A stretch of DNA of 40,978 bases, from the NCBI GenBank assembly GCA_945873625.1, contig CAMCDS010000020.1:1-40978 (forward strand), in the 5' to 3' direction. The notes below the pieces were generated by a model, which saw nothing but the letters and a program-made list of their open reading frames with translations, did no database searches and was not told the origin of the DNA. Of the stretch, positions 30,391 to 38,936 are shown piece by piece. The DNA is from an uncultured Porphyromonadaceae bacterium. Its GTDB lineage: Bacteria > Bacteroidota > Bacteroidia > Bacteroidales > Muribaculaceae. Position 1 is the stretch's first letter, and each line of letters opens with the position of its first letter. The position numbers were made by a program, and so were the translations under genes.

Positions 30391-30810
30391 TCAGGCTTCG
30401 GCTTCTTCAGCAGCCTCCTCCTCTTTGCGGGTAAACTCGCTCATGCCTGCGGCGGTGAGGATGTTGTACCAGGAGAAGAGCTTGCGGATGTCGGAGGGAT
30501 AGACGCGGTCTTTGTCGTAGTAGGGGAGCACTGATTCAAAGAGAGCGGCGAGACCGGCGTTGTCGAGTTCCTTCACTGCCACGGGCTTCCCTTCCTGAGC
30601 CGCATAGAGAAGGTCGAGGATTTCGCCCAGAGGCTTGTCGTCGCCTTCGGTATACATGGCGATGTCGCCGAGCGACACGATTTTGTCCCGGCCCGACACG
30701 GGGAAACGCTTCTTGCTCTGGAGGTCTTCCACGATGAGGCGGTTCTGGCTATGGCTTATGATTCTGAAAAGTCCGGGTTTGCCGGTGATTGATATTATTT
30801 CGCGTAACAT
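30391..30810 (-). CDS. DUF5606-type cytoplasmic protein
   Basis: 139 residues. The N-terminal 60 residues (LREIISITGKPGLFRIISHS, LIVEDLQSKKRFPVSG) look like a small beta-barrel/SH3-like domain, followed by a helical part and an acidic Glu/Ala-rich end (EEEAAEEAEA). This matches a conserved Bacteroidota family I recall as DUF5606. There is no signal peptide. Function is unknown; the SH3-like start raises the possibility of nucleic-acid or ribosome association, which is speculative. It is separated from coaE by 1 nt, at the end of the nusB operon, and is followed by a clear terminator. Confidence 0.82.
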   Translation of the reverse strand: MLREIISITGKPGLFRIISHSQNRLIVEDLQSKKRFPVSGRDKIVSLGDIAMYTEGDDKPLGEILDLLYAAQEGKPVAVKELDNAGLAALFESVLPYYDKDRVYPSDIRKLFSWYNILTAAGMSEFTRKEEEAAEEAEA

Positions 30811-30811
30811 A

Positions 30812-31447
30812 TCAGTCTTTAATGTGTTTGAGTGAATTGTCTATCTGGGGAAGGAGAGGGGTGAGTCCGTCGTTTACGATTACGGTGGTGCGGTCGGGGG
30901 GCAATGCCTCGAATTCGCTTTTCTGGGCCGCCATCCGCCTCCTTATCTGTCCGGGACCGGAGGCGTCGCGGCCGCAGGCCCTTGCGAGCCTGAGCTCTTC
31001 GGGGGCGTCGACGAGCCAGATGCGTGAGCTCATCAGGTCGATTCCGGCGGTGCAGGGTATGGCTGTCTCCACGAAGAGTACGCTTCCGGTCTGCGTCTCG
31101 TCTGAAGAGTATGACGCCATGCGGACGATGTCGTCTCTGACTGCCCGGTGCACCAGCGCGTTGACACGCATCCGCGTCTCGTCGCACGAGAAGATGCGGC
31201 CGGCCATCAGACTGCGGTCGAGGCTTCCGTCGCTGCGGTAGATGTCGGAGCCGGCCACGCGGCACAGCTCCCGGCGGAGGTCAGCGTCGCCTTCCATCAG
31301 GCGGCGAGCCTCCGAGTCGCAGTCGTAGACGCGAAACCCTCTGAGCCGGAGAATGCGGCTCACGACGCTTTTTCCGGCGCCGATGCCGCCGGTGATGCAT
31401 ATCACGGACGTGCGCTGAAAGTTGTCGCTTTGGTCGGGCATGTTCAT
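30812..31447 (-). CDS. coaE: dephospho-CoA kinase
   Basis: 211 residues from the ATG at 31447 (MNMPDQSDNFQRTSV), which overlaps the ybbR stop by 4 nt; a longer ORF start lies inside ybbR and is rejected. It phosphorylates the 3'-OH of dephospho-CoA, the last step of CoA synthesis. The P-loop GGIGAGKS (20-27), the substrate lid region RVYDCDSEARRLM and the segment SSRIWLVDAPEELRLARACG are present. Together with coaBC at 37.7 kb, two CoA pathway genes lie in neighbouring operons. Confidence 0.94.
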   Translation of the reverse strand: MNMPDQSDNFQRTSVICITGGIGAGKSVVSRILRLRGFRVYDCDSEARRLMEGDADLRRELCRVAGSDIYRSDGSLDRSLMAGRIFSCDETRMRVNALVHRAVRDDIVRMASYSSDETQTGSVLFVETAIPCTAGIDLMSSRIWLVDAPEELRLARACGRDASGPGQIRRRMAAQKSEFEALPPDRTTVIVNDGLTPLLPQIDNSLKHIKD

Positions 31448-32421
31448 TTCACTACCGTATATTCGAGGCTGTCGGTCAGCACCGTGAGGTTGACACACTG
31501 GGCGGGGGCACGCTGCACGCGCACCGGTATGCGTCCCGAGATGCCGCGTCCGCGCTCGCCGTAGTCGGCCACTACCTCGATGTCGGGCTGAGGATCGTTG
31601 AATCTCGACATGGGCACGTAGTAGCTCACCTCCACTTTCTGCGGGAAGAGGAGCACGTTCATCCCTTCGTGAGTGTTGATTACCGTAACGCCTACCTGCT
31701 CGCGTTTGTTGACGAGCGGCTCAACGGGGATGGTAACCTTCACTTTCGAGGGAATCATGCGCACGCCGGGTATTGGTTTGAGGGCGACGTCGGCCGTTAC
31801 CGGCTCCGACACGTCGCGGCGCACGATTCGCTGCGTGTAGACGCGCGTGATGGTGTCGGTGGCGTCGGCCGGGCCATAGACCAGCGTATAGCCCTGCGAT
31901 AGGCGCGGGCGCTGCCCTGTGACGTAGCCCGACTCCGTGCGGATGTCGGAGCTGACCACTATGGGCACCCTTTTGCCCGGACGGTCGGTGTAGACAAGGC
32001 GGAGCGAGTCGAGCGAGACGGATGTAACCTGCGCCGAGGCTCCGAAGGTATTTCTCACCATCGCCAGCAGGTCGTTGCGGCCGATCGAAAGCACGTCGTC
32101 GTCGGCATCGGCATAGTCTTTGAAGCTAATGTCGATTGTCGGCGGGCGGAGCACTGCGTTGCGGAGCAGGCTGGTGCTCTTGTCGCGCACTGTAACGTGG
32201 AAGTTGTCGGGGATATCGCTGACAAACGTTACCGAGTCAGGCACTCCGTTGATTTTTATTCCGACGTCGAAGGTCTGCTGGGCGCTGTCGTTGAGGGCGA
32301 GTACGAGCCAGAACACGGCGGCTATGGCCACGAAGGCTATATAGAGCAATATGCTGTGGAAGCGCGACGTGGTTCTGACGCGCTTCCACCAGCCTGATAT
32401 GCCGTTGAGCCTTCCTTTCAT
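31444..32421 (-). CDS. YbbR-like (CdaR-type) domain protein
   Basis: 325 residues. A short basic cytoplasmic N-terminus is followed by one membrane helix (about 24-44, ILLYIAFVAIAAVFWLVLAL), then an extracytoplasmic region of beta-strands typical of YbbR repeats (for example FDVGIKINGVPDSVTFVS and KVKVTIPVEP). In Firmicutes such proteins regulate the diadenylate cyclase CdaA; in Bacteroidota the role is unproven. It is located between yajC and coaE with short gaps or overlap, a conserved type of neighbourhood. Confidence 0.86.
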   Translation of the reverse strand: MKGRLNGISGWWKRVRTTSRFHSILLYIAFVAIAAVFWLVLALNDSAQQTFDVGIKINGVPDSVTFVSDIPDNFHVTVRDKSTSLLRNAVLRPPTIDISFKDYADADDDVLSIGRNDLLAMVRNTFGASAQVTSVSLDSLRLVYTDRPGKRVPIVVSSDIRTESGYVTGQRPRLSQGYTLVYGPADATDTITRVYTQRIVRRDVSEPVTADVALKPIPGVRMIPSKVKVTIPVEPLVNKREQVGVTVINTHEGMNVLLFPQKVEVSYYVPMSRFNDPQPDIEVVADYGERGRGISGRIPVRVQRAPAQCVNLTVLTDSLEYTVVK

Positions 32422-32452
32422 GTTCCGGATGTGCCGTGAGTGGACAGGCGGC

Positions 32453-32767
32453 TTATTTCTTTACGGGTTCTTTCTCGGCGGCTACGGGATAGATTGAGCC
32501 TTTGTCAACCTTGAGGGTAACGCCGGGAGCCACCTCGATCATGAAGGTAGCGTCGTCGGAATCCTTGATGCGGCCGTGGATGCCTCCTGCGGTAACCACC
32601 TTGTCGCCTTTGGTGAGGGCTTCGCGGGCCTTCTTGATTTCTTTCTGCTTCTTCGACTGAGGGCGGATCATGAAGAAGTAGAACACGACTACCATGGCGA
32701 GGATGAGAATCATTCCCGACCATCCGCCACCCTGCTGCTGTTGGAGAAGGATGCTGAGTAAGTTCAT
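32453..32767 (-). CDS. yajC: preprotein translocase accessory subunit YajC
   Basis: 104 residues. One N-terminal membrane helix (about 18-38, GMILILAMVVVFYFFMIRPQ) with the family hallmark RPQSKKQKE immediately after it, and a small basic cytoplasmic domain (LTKGDKVVTAGGIHGRI). YajC associates with SecDF at the Sec translocon. It is 36 nt after nusB and 31 nt before ybbR. Confidence 0.95.
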   Translation of the reverse strand: MNLLSILLQQQQGGGWSGMILILAMVVVFYFFMIRPQSKKQKEIKKAREALTKGDKVVTAGGIHGRIKDSDDATFMIEVAPGVTLKVDKGSIYPVAAEKEPVKK

Positions 32768-32803
32768 TGTCTTATATAAAAATGTAGAGTTTATTATTCC
32801 TGT

Positions 32804-34204
32804 TTATTCTTTTGTGAGCACGCCGTCCTGACGGAGCATGTCGATTGCCGAGGCGAGGATGCCGTTGATGAAGGCGGCGCTCTTCGGGGTGCTGTAGGCC
32901 TTGGCGATTTCGATATACTCGTTGATGCTCGCCGCTGTAGGTATCTTCGGGAAATTGAGGATTTCTGCGAAGCACGTGATTAGAATCACTACGTCCATGA
33001 AGGCGAGACGCTCGCTGTCCCACGAATCGGAATTGACGAATCGGTCGACATACTCGCGGTATTTGTCGCGGTTTCTGACGGCTGCCGAGAAGAGCTCGGC
33101 ACCGAAGCGCTCGTCTTCGTCATCCTTGAATTTGGGCAGCACGGCGTTCTCATGGTTTTCCGAGTCGAAGCGGCGTATGGTCTTGAGGAGGAATGTGCCG
33201 ATAATCTCGAGGTCGTCGTTCCAGAACACCGATTTGTCTTCGATGGCCTCGAGGAAGTCGGGGTCGTTGAGAATGATGTATCTGAACACGTTGCGCCAGA
33301 ACTCGCAGTCGGTGTGATAGTCCGTGGCGGGGAAGTTCATATAGTCGTAGTAGATGTCGCTCTCCTTGATGGTGCGGAGCATCGAGTTGAGGAGCCTCTG
33401 GTCGTCGGGAAGCCACGAGAGCTTGTTCTCGCCGATGAATTTCTGGATGTCGAGGTTGCGGCGCAGCTCTTCCACGAAGGAGTTTTCCACAAAGCGCATG
33501 TTGGGGTTGAGGTCTTCCTGCGTGGTGATGTATTTGTGGCGGTTGGCGTCGATCTCGCGATAGCGGAGGTCGGTGAGCTCGATGGGAAGGATGAGAAGCC
33601 TGAAGTAAAGCTCGCGTGCCTTGTCGAGGCTCATGCGGAGCTGGCCGAGCGCGTCGGTTACCTGTCCCTGCGACGAGAAGAAGTTGGTAAACGTCGTGGC
33701 CATGAGCTCTTTGGCGCGTTCGAATCCGCGGATGGTGTAGTTTTCGCGTCGGGCCACGGCCTCTGCCACTTCAGGGCTGACGGCGATGATGCTGTCGAAG
33801 ATGTCGCGCCATGCGCTCACCTCGCTCCCGGGAGCGGGGTCGGCCGTCTTGGCGAAGAGCTTATAGATGCCGGAGTCCTTGATGGCCTGGAGCAGCGCCG
33901 GCTCGGCCTCGGCGAGGGGGAAGTCCTCCATGCGGTATCGGGCGAGCAGCGACTTGATTTTGTCGTCGGCCATGACGTTGGCCATGAAGCGGTTGTCGAG
34001 CAGCGGACGGCTTCCGTCGCGCTTCTCGATGTCGCGGGCCAGACGGCTCATCAGCACTAAGAAGTCAAGGTAAAGGGAATAGGCAAACCGCTTCTCCTTC
34101 GTCGGCGAGCTGGGTTGCGACTCGAGGAGAAACTGTTTCTCAAGCAATAGATACGAATAAAGCAGCTGCACTACTTTGATTCTTATCAGCACACGATTGA
34201 TCAT
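32804..34204 (-). CDS. nusB: NusB-family antitermination protein with a duplicated N-terminal module
   Basis: 466 residues from the ATG at 34204 (MINRVLIRIKVVQLLYSYLL). An in-frame ATG at 34264 lies upstream of the promoter and is rejected. The C-terminal part (about 330-460; DVVILITCFAEILNFPKIPT, YIEIAKAYSTPKSAAFINGI) is the NusB RNA-binding fold, which with NusE acts in rRNA antitermination. Bacteroides NusB is about 308 residues, as I recall, with one N-terminal module. Here two similar modules are visible, about 36-155 and 186-325: LLQAIKDSGIY against MLRTIKESDIY, and AWRDIFDSIIAVSPEVAEA against FWRNVFRYIILNDPDFLEA. It is first in the nusB-yajC-ybbR-coaE operon. Confidence 0.9.
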   Translation of the reverse strand: MINRVLIRIKVVQLLYSYLLLEKQFLLESQPSSPTKEKRFAYSLYLDFLVLMSRLARDIEKRDGSRPLLDNRFMANVMADDKIKSLLARYRMEDFPLAEAEPALLQAIKDSGIYKLFAKTADPAPGSEVSAWRDIFDSIIAVSPEVAEAVARRENYTIRGFERAKELMATTFTNFFSSQGQVTDALGQLRMSLDKARELYFRLLILPIELTDLRYREIDANRHKYITTQEDLNPNMRFVENSFVEELRRNLDIQKFIGENKLSWLPDDQRLLNSMLRTIKESDIYYDYMNFPATDYHTDCEFWRNVFRYIILNDPDFLEAIEDKSVFWNDDLEIIGTFLLKTIRRFDSENHENAVLPKFKDDEDERFGAELFSAAVRNRDKYREYVDRFVNSDSWDSERLAFMDVVILITCFAEILNFPKIPTAASINEYIEIAKAYSTPKSAAFINGILASAIDMLRQDGVLTKE

Positions 34205-34232
34205 ATCTCTATATGAAATTTCTAAATTAGAT

Positions 34233-34265
34233 GCAAATTTAGGCTTTTCGGGCCTATTATCCAAA
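34233..34265 (-). promoter_or_regulatory. promoter of the nusB operon
   Basis: Minus strand TTTG (plus 34262-34265), 20-nt spacer, TAAATTTGC (plus 34233-34241): perfect match. The leader is about 25 nt, which supports the nusB start at 34204. Confidence 0.75.
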
Positions 34266-34281
34266 TATCGCGCCTACTTTT

Positions 34282-35019
34282 TTAGAGGCGGCGCTGCCTT
34301 ACGGCCTCATACATCATCACTCCGGCCGCCACCGAGACGTTGAGCGACCCGATATGTCCGATGATGGGGATGGCCGCGAGGGTATCGCAGCGGCGCAGCA
34401 CGTCGGGGCTGATGCCGGTGTCTTCGGCGCCCATGACGATGGCTGTCGGGCCGGTGAAGTCGGCTTCCGTATAGGGGATGGCTCCCTTCTCGGTGGCTCC
34501 GGCCACGAGCAGTCCCGACTGGCGCAGATAGTCGACGGCCTCGGCAATGGTGCGCACGCGGCACACGGGGATATGGAGCAAGGCTCCGGCCGAGGTCTTC
34601 ACCGCGTCGGCGTTGACGCTCACGCTGCCCCGCTCGGGGATGACGATGGTGTCGAAGCCGGCACATTCGGCCGTGCGGGCGATGGCTCCGAAATTGCGGG
34701 TGTCGGTCAGGCCGTCGAGCACCATGACGAGCGGCATGCGTCCCTCGTCGAATATCGTCGGTATTATCTGGTCGAGCTTATGATAGCCCACGGGTGAGAG
34801 GATGGCTATGGCGCCCTGATGGTTTTTCTGGGTTATGCGGTTGAGGCGTTCGAGGGGCACGCGCTGCAAGGGCACCTCGTATTCGCGTAGCTTAGCCATG
34901 AGCTCGCGGGCGAGGTCGCCTCCGATTTCCTTGCGCAGAAGCACTTTGTCGATTTCCTTACCGGCTTCGAGAGCCTCGATAATGGCCCTGAGGCCGAAGA
35001 TATAGTCGTTTTTAGTCAT
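34282..35019 (-). CDS. rlmB: SpoU-family 23S rRNA (guanosine-2'-O-)-methyltransferase
   Basis: 245 residues. The N-terminal substrate-binding domain (residues 1-80, FGLRAIIEALEAGKEIDKVL) is followed by the SPOUT catalytic domain with motif 1 LDGLTDTRNFGAIARTAE, motif 2 IVMGAEDTGIS and motif 3 IPIIGHIGSLNVSVAAGV, which form the SAM-binding trefoil knot. RlmB-type enzymes methylate Gm2251 of 23S rRNA; the exact nucleotide is inferred from the family. Its ATG overlaps the recN stop by 4 nt. It ends the dnaN operon, just before the nusB promoter. Confidence 0.9.
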   Translation of the reverse strand: MTKNDYIFGLRAIIEALEAGKEIDKVLLRKEIGGDLARELMAKLREYEVPLQRVPLERLNRITQKNHQGAIAILSPVGYHKLDQIIPTIFDEGRMPLVMVLDGLTDTRNFGAIARTAECAGFDTIVIPERGSVSVNADAVKTSAGALLHIPVCRVRTIAEAVDYLRQSGLLVAGATEKGAIPYTEADFTGPTAIVMGAEDTGISPDVLRRCDTLAAIPIIGHIGSLNVSVAAGVMMYEAVRQRRL

Positions 35020-36713
35020 CGTAAATCTTGATTAGGGTTTGTGGCGGCTGCCGATGCGAGCAGCGAGCGGGCGTTTTCCATGGCGGCCGTGTCGATTCTG
35101 TCGCCCGAAAGCATCTTGGCGAGCTCGGTCTCGCGTCCGGCCTCGTCGAGCATACGAATCTCGGTGCGGGTGGCTGTCTCGTCATCGGTCTTGAACACGC
35201 GGTAGTGGCGCAGGCCTTTTGAAGCCACCTGCGGCAGGTGGGTGATGGCTATCACCTGCGCTCCGGCTCCCATCGAGCGCATCATGCGCCCCATGCGGTC
35301 GGCTATCTCGCCCGACACGCCGGTGTCGATTTCGTCGAATATGACGGTCGGCTGCCTGAGCCTCGCACTCATTATCTCCTTGAGGCAGAGCATGAGCCTT
35401 GCCATCTCGCCGCCCGAAGCGGCCTTTTCGAGGGGCATCAGCTCCTGATTCTTGTTGAAGCGGCAGAGGAAAGACACGCTGTCCATGCCGTCGGCCGTCA
35501 GTTTCCCCTTGCTCACCATGGCCGAGAACTTGAGGTTGGGCAGCCCGAGGGGCATCGCCTTGCCCGTAAGCAGCTCGGAGAACTCGTCGGCTGCCTTGAT
35601 TCTCGATTCGCTGAGCGCGAGGGCCTTCTCCTTGAGCTCGGGAGCGAGGCGGTGGAGCTCTTCCTCGATACGACTGATGTCGGAATTGTCGCCGTCGATT
35701 CCGGCCACGTCCTTGCGCAGACGGGCGTGGAAGTCGGCCAGAGCGTCGTCGTCGGCCACCTTGAAGCGCTTAAGGGCCTCATATATGCGGTCCATGCGCT
35801 CTGAAATCTTCGAGAGGCGGGCGGGGTCGTCCTCGATGCGGGAAGCGAACCCTGCGAGGGTCTCGGATATGTCTTTCACTTCGATATAGACGCTTTCGAG
35901 ACGCTGGCGTATGCCGGGAGTCTCGTCGCCCTCGAAGAGCGAGAGGTCAACCCGTCCGAGCGAGGCGCGGGCCTCGCCGAGCATTGCGGCCGCACTGCGC
36001 TCGAAGCCGCCGGTCATCCCGGCTGCCTCGGCCAGACGCTCCTTGATTTCTCCGGCGTCGCTGAAAAGCTCGAACTCACGTTCAAGTTCGGCGAGCTCCC
36101 CCTTGCGCGGCTTCAGCTTGTCGAGCTGTTCGAGCTGGAAGAGCATGAACTCGCGGTTCTCGCGGTTGCGGGCCTGGTCGCGCCTGAGGTGTTCGAGCTG
36201 CTGACGCAGACGCACGTAGCGGGCGAACGACTCCTTGTAGTCGGCAAGCAGACGGGCGTTGCCGGCCATGGCGTCGATGATGCCGAGCTGGTGGCTATGG
36301 TCGAGCAGCAGCAGGTTGTGGTGCTGCGAATGGATGTCGATGAGCGAGGGGGTGATCCGGGCGAGGGTCTGGAGCGTGACTGGACTGTCGTTGACGAAAG
36401 AGCGCGAACGCCCGTTGGGGCTTATCTCGCGCCTCACTATCAGTTCGCCGGCATTCCATTCGCATCCGGCTTCGGCCACTGTCCCGGCGAGTGAAACGGG
36501 AGGGTCGGAGAAGATGGCCTCGATTACGGTCTTCCTCTCTTTCGACCTTACGGCTCCGCTGTCGGCGCGGCCGCCGAGCAGCAGGGAGAGGGCGCCGAGC
36601 ATAATCGACTTTCCGGCTCCGGTCTCGCCGGTGATCACCGAGAAGCCGGGGCCGAATTCCGTCTCAACACTGTCGATGAGGGCGTAGTTGCTTATATTCA
36701 GCTGCCTGAGCAT
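35016..36713 (-). CDS. recN: DNA repair protein RecN
   Basis: 565 residues, full length. An SMC-like ATPase acting early in double-strand break repair. Walker A GETGAGKS (29-36) follows ISNYALIDSVETEFGPGFSV. The coiled-coil middle (about 160-370) is rich in Leu/Glu/Arg heptads. The ABC signature is AASGGEMARLML, Walker B TVIFDEIDTG, and the H-loop region AITHLPQVASKG. It starts 2 nt after the DUF4835-like gene and overlaps rlmB, so it is in the dnaN operon. No SOS-type operator was seen. Confidence 0.96.
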   Translation of the reverse strand: MLRQLNISNYALIDSVETEFGPGFSVITGETGAGKSIMLGALSLLLGGRADSGAVRSKERKTVIEAIFSDPPVSLAGTVAEAGCEWNAGELIVRREISPNGRSRSFVNDSPVTLQTLARITPSLIDIHSQHHNLLLLDHSHQLGIIDAMAGNARLLADYKESFARYVRLRQQLEHLRRDQARNRENREFMLFQLEQLDKLKPRKGELAELEREFELFSDAGEIKERLAEAAGMTGGFERSAAAMLGEARASLGRVDLSLFEGDETPGIRQRLESVYIEVKDISETLAGFASRIEDDPARLSKISERMDRIYEALKRFKVADDDALADFHARLRKDVAGIDGDNSDISRIEEELHRLAPELKEKALALSESRIKAADEFSELLTGKAMPLGLPNLKFSAMVSKGKLTADGMDSVSFLCRFNKNQELMPLEKAASGGEMARLMLCLKEIMSARLRQPTVIFDEIDTGVSGEIADRMGRMMRSMGAGAQVIAITHLPQVASKGLRHYRVFKTDDETATRTEIRMLDEAGRETELAKMLSGDRIDTAAMENARSLLASAAATNPNQDLR

Positions 36714-36715
36714 GG

Positions 36716-37660
36716 TTATTTTGGCTCTTCGGGATTCTTGATTTTGTCGAGGCGGTCGCGCTCGGTGGGGTAAAGCTTCTCAAGGATGGCGTATGCCTCC
36801 TCGCGCTGGCTCTGCGGCGCCTTCGAGTAGACGTTGACCAGCTCGTCGAGCTTCGCGTCGCGAAACATCGAGAGGGCCACCGACATGGGCGCCACGTCGT
36901 AGATCTTGTCCATCGTCTTCAGCGACTCGGTGATGACGGCCCGCCCCTTGTCGGGACTGGTAACCATCTCGTCGAGCCCCTTGCGGTAATAGTCGTAGTT
37001 CATCTGGCGTATGCCGGACGTGTTGTTGTCGGTATAGACGCTGAGCACGGCGCTTCGGTTTTTCGTATCCTCAAACGCGCGCCATCCGATTTCGCCGCTC
37101 GACTGCGCGAACTGCACCACGGCGGCCGCCTTGTCGAAATAGGGCTGTCCCCCCAGCGGGGAGAAGCTGTCGAAATCGAGGGCCAGGAAGAGGTAGGCGT
37201 AGAAGTTGAGCAGGGCTGTGAGGTTGCCTTCGATGTTGTTTTCATTGAAGACTATGGGGTCGCCCTCCTTGTAGTCGAACTCCACGCGGTTGTCTTTGAA
37301 ATTGAGCAGCGTGGTGGTATAGGTCGAGTTGTAGACCGGACGCGAGAGCTGCACCTGAATGTCGCCCTTGATGCGGTCGTCGGCATATTCCTTCACAGTG
37401 AGAAAAAACCGGCAGTCGATCTTCTCGTTGGGATAGAACTGGGTGTTGGTCCAGCGCGTGGTGTTGAAATATTCGGTTATCGCCTGCTGGAGTGTCTCGA
37501 ACACGCTCTTGTTGGTGCCCTGAATCTGGCTGGAGTTGACCTCCACCTGGCAGTTCAGTTCCTGGGCCGATGCCCCGGAAGGGAACGCCGAGAAAGCCGC
37601 AAGCATCGCGAGGATGCCTCCGGCTTTCCTTATTCTTTTAGCATATTGCCTGATAGTCAA
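36716..37660 (-). CDS. secreted DUF4835-type protein (PorD-like)
   Basis: 314 residues if the TTG at 37660 is the start (TTG ACT ATC AGG). This gives a normal signal peptide, TIRQYAKRIRKAGGILAMLA to cleavage near GASAQ, and has AAAGGAA nine nt upstream. The ATG at 37750 would overlap coaBC and give an abnormal 40-residue n-region. The ATG at 37606 would lose the basic n-region. The mature part (ELNCQVEVNSSQIQGTNKSV, FFLTVKEYADDRIKGDIQVQ, NFYAYLFLALDFDSFSPLGG) matches a Bacteroidota family I recall as DUF4835, sometimes annotated as type IX secretion protein PorD. No other type IX gene is in the window. It sits between coaBC and recN. Confidence 0.82.
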   Translation of the reverse strand: MTIRQYAKRIRKAGGILAMLAAFSAFPSGASAQELNCQVEVNSSQIQGTNKSVFETLQQAITEYFNTTRWTNTQFYPNEKIDCRFFLTVKEYADDRIKGDIQVQLSRPVYNSTYTTTLLNFKDNRVEFDYKEGDPIVFNENNIEGNLTALLNFYAYLFLALDFDSFSPLGGQPYFDKAAAVVQFAQSSGEIGWRAFEDTKNRSAVLSVYTDNNTSGIRQMNYDYYRKGLDEMVTSPDKGRAVITESLKTMDKIYDVAPMSVALSMFRDAKLDELVNVYSKAPQSQREEAYAILEKLYPTERDRLDKIKNPEEPK

Positions 37661-37724
37661 TGATATGGTTCCTTTCAACTGTATGAGCGTGCCGACCGGC
37701 GGAATTGCCGGATCCGGCAGGCTC

Positions 37725-38927
37725 TTATTTGCTAATAAAGATTTCCTCAATCATCAGGCGCGCCACTTCCTCCTTGCTCATCAGCGGATACTCCGTAGTG
37801 CCGCCTCCGGCGCTGAGGAGGGTGATCTTGTTGGTGTCGGTGCGGAAACCGGCACCTTTGTCGCGCAGCGAATTGAGGGCTATCCAGTCGAGGTTCTTGC
37901 GCTTCATCTTGCCGAGGGCGTTCTCCATCTCGCTGTCGGTTTCCAGAGCGAAACCCACCAGCGTCTGGCCGGGTTTCTTCATGGCTCCGAGGGTAGCCGA
38001 GATGTCGGGGTTCTTCACCAGTTCGAGAGTGATGCGGTCGAGCTTCTCGCGCTTCACTTTCTTCTCGGCGCAGACGGCGGGGGCGTAGTCGGCCACGGCC
38101 GCGCAGCAGATTGCTCCGTCGCATTCGGGGAAATGCATCTCGCAGGCGGCGAGCATCTCCCGCGCCGAGGTTACGTCGATGCGCCGTATGTCGCCCTCAG
38201 GCGTCGGCAGCGACACCGGACCGCTCACGAGCACCACTTCCGCTCCGGCCTCGCCGAGCGCGCGGGCAAGCGCGTAGCCCATCTTCCCGCTGGAATAGTT
38301 ACCTATAAAACGTACAGGGTCAATGTTTTCGTATGTAGGACCGGCGGTTACGAGATAACGCCGCCCTTTCAGCTGCCTTGGGGAGGCGAGGGCGGCCGCC
38401 ACCACCTCGAAGATGCGCTCCGGCTCCTCCATGCGTCCCTTGCCTACGAGACCCGAAGCCAGTTCGCCCGCTTCCGGCTCGATTATCTCCACTCCGTCGG
38501 CGCGGAGCGTGGCCAGATTGCGTTGCGTGGCACGGTGGAGCCACATGTCGAGATCCATGGCCGGAGCCGCAAACACCTTGCCGCGTGTCGAGAAATAGCT
38601 CGTCAGCAGCATATTGTCGGCTATGCCGTTGGCCATCTTGCCGATTGTGGATGCCGTGGCCGGAGCCACTACGAAGGCGTCGGCCCATAGGCCGAGGTCT
38701 ACGTGGCTGTGCCATTCGCCGGTGTTGGCGGTGAAAAACTCGCTTATCACCGGGCGGCGGCTGAGCGACGAGAGCGTGACGGGAGTGATGAACTCCTTTC
38801 CGTTGGGGGTGATGACCACCTGCACCTCGGCGCCTGCCTTCACGAAGAGGCGCAGCAGATGCACCGACTTGTAGGCAGCGATGCCTCCGCTGATGCCGAG
38901 CACTATGTGTTTACCTTTCAGCTCCAT
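37725..38927 (-). CDS. coaBC: bifunctional phosphopantothenoylcysteine decarboxylase / phosphopantothenate-cysteine ligase
   Basis: 400 residues. The N-terminal CoaC flavodoxin-like half (about 1-185) has GISGGIAAYKSVHLLRLF, catalytic His in SHVDLG, and PATASTIGKMANG. The substrate-recognition motif PXMNXXMW reads PAMDLDMW, with Asp in place of Asn, which I believe is common in Bacteroidota. The C-terminal CoaB half begins at RRYLVTAGPTYENIDPVRFI and contains NYSSGKMGYALA and CAAVADYAP. Together the two halves convert phosphopantothenate to phosphopantetheine. It lies 9 nt after the exonuclease gene. Confidence 0.95.
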   Translation of the reverse strand: MELKGKHIVLGISGGIAAYKSVHLLRLFVKAGAEVQVVITPNGKEFITPVTLSSLSRRPVISEFFTANTGEWHSHVDLGLWADAFVVAPATASTIGKMANGIADNMLLTSYFSTRGKVFAAPAMDLDMWLHRATQRNLATLRADGVEIIEPEAGELASGLVGKGRMEEPERIFEVVAAALASPRQLKGRRYLVTAGPTYENIDPVRFIGNYSSGKMGYALARALGEAGAEVVLVSGPVSLPTPEGDIRRIDVTSAREMLAACEMHFPECDGAICCAAVADYAPAVCAEKKVKREKLDRITLELVKNPDISATLGAMKKPGQTLVGFALETDSEMENALGKMKRKNLDWIALNSLRDKGAGFRTDTNKITLLSAGGGTTEYPLMSKEEVARLMIEEIFISK

Positions 38928-38936
38928 GCCGGCGTG

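Noticed and set aside
34204..34264. Longer NusB start at 34264
   Set aside because: It lies at or upstream of the -33 element, so it would not be on the mRNA.
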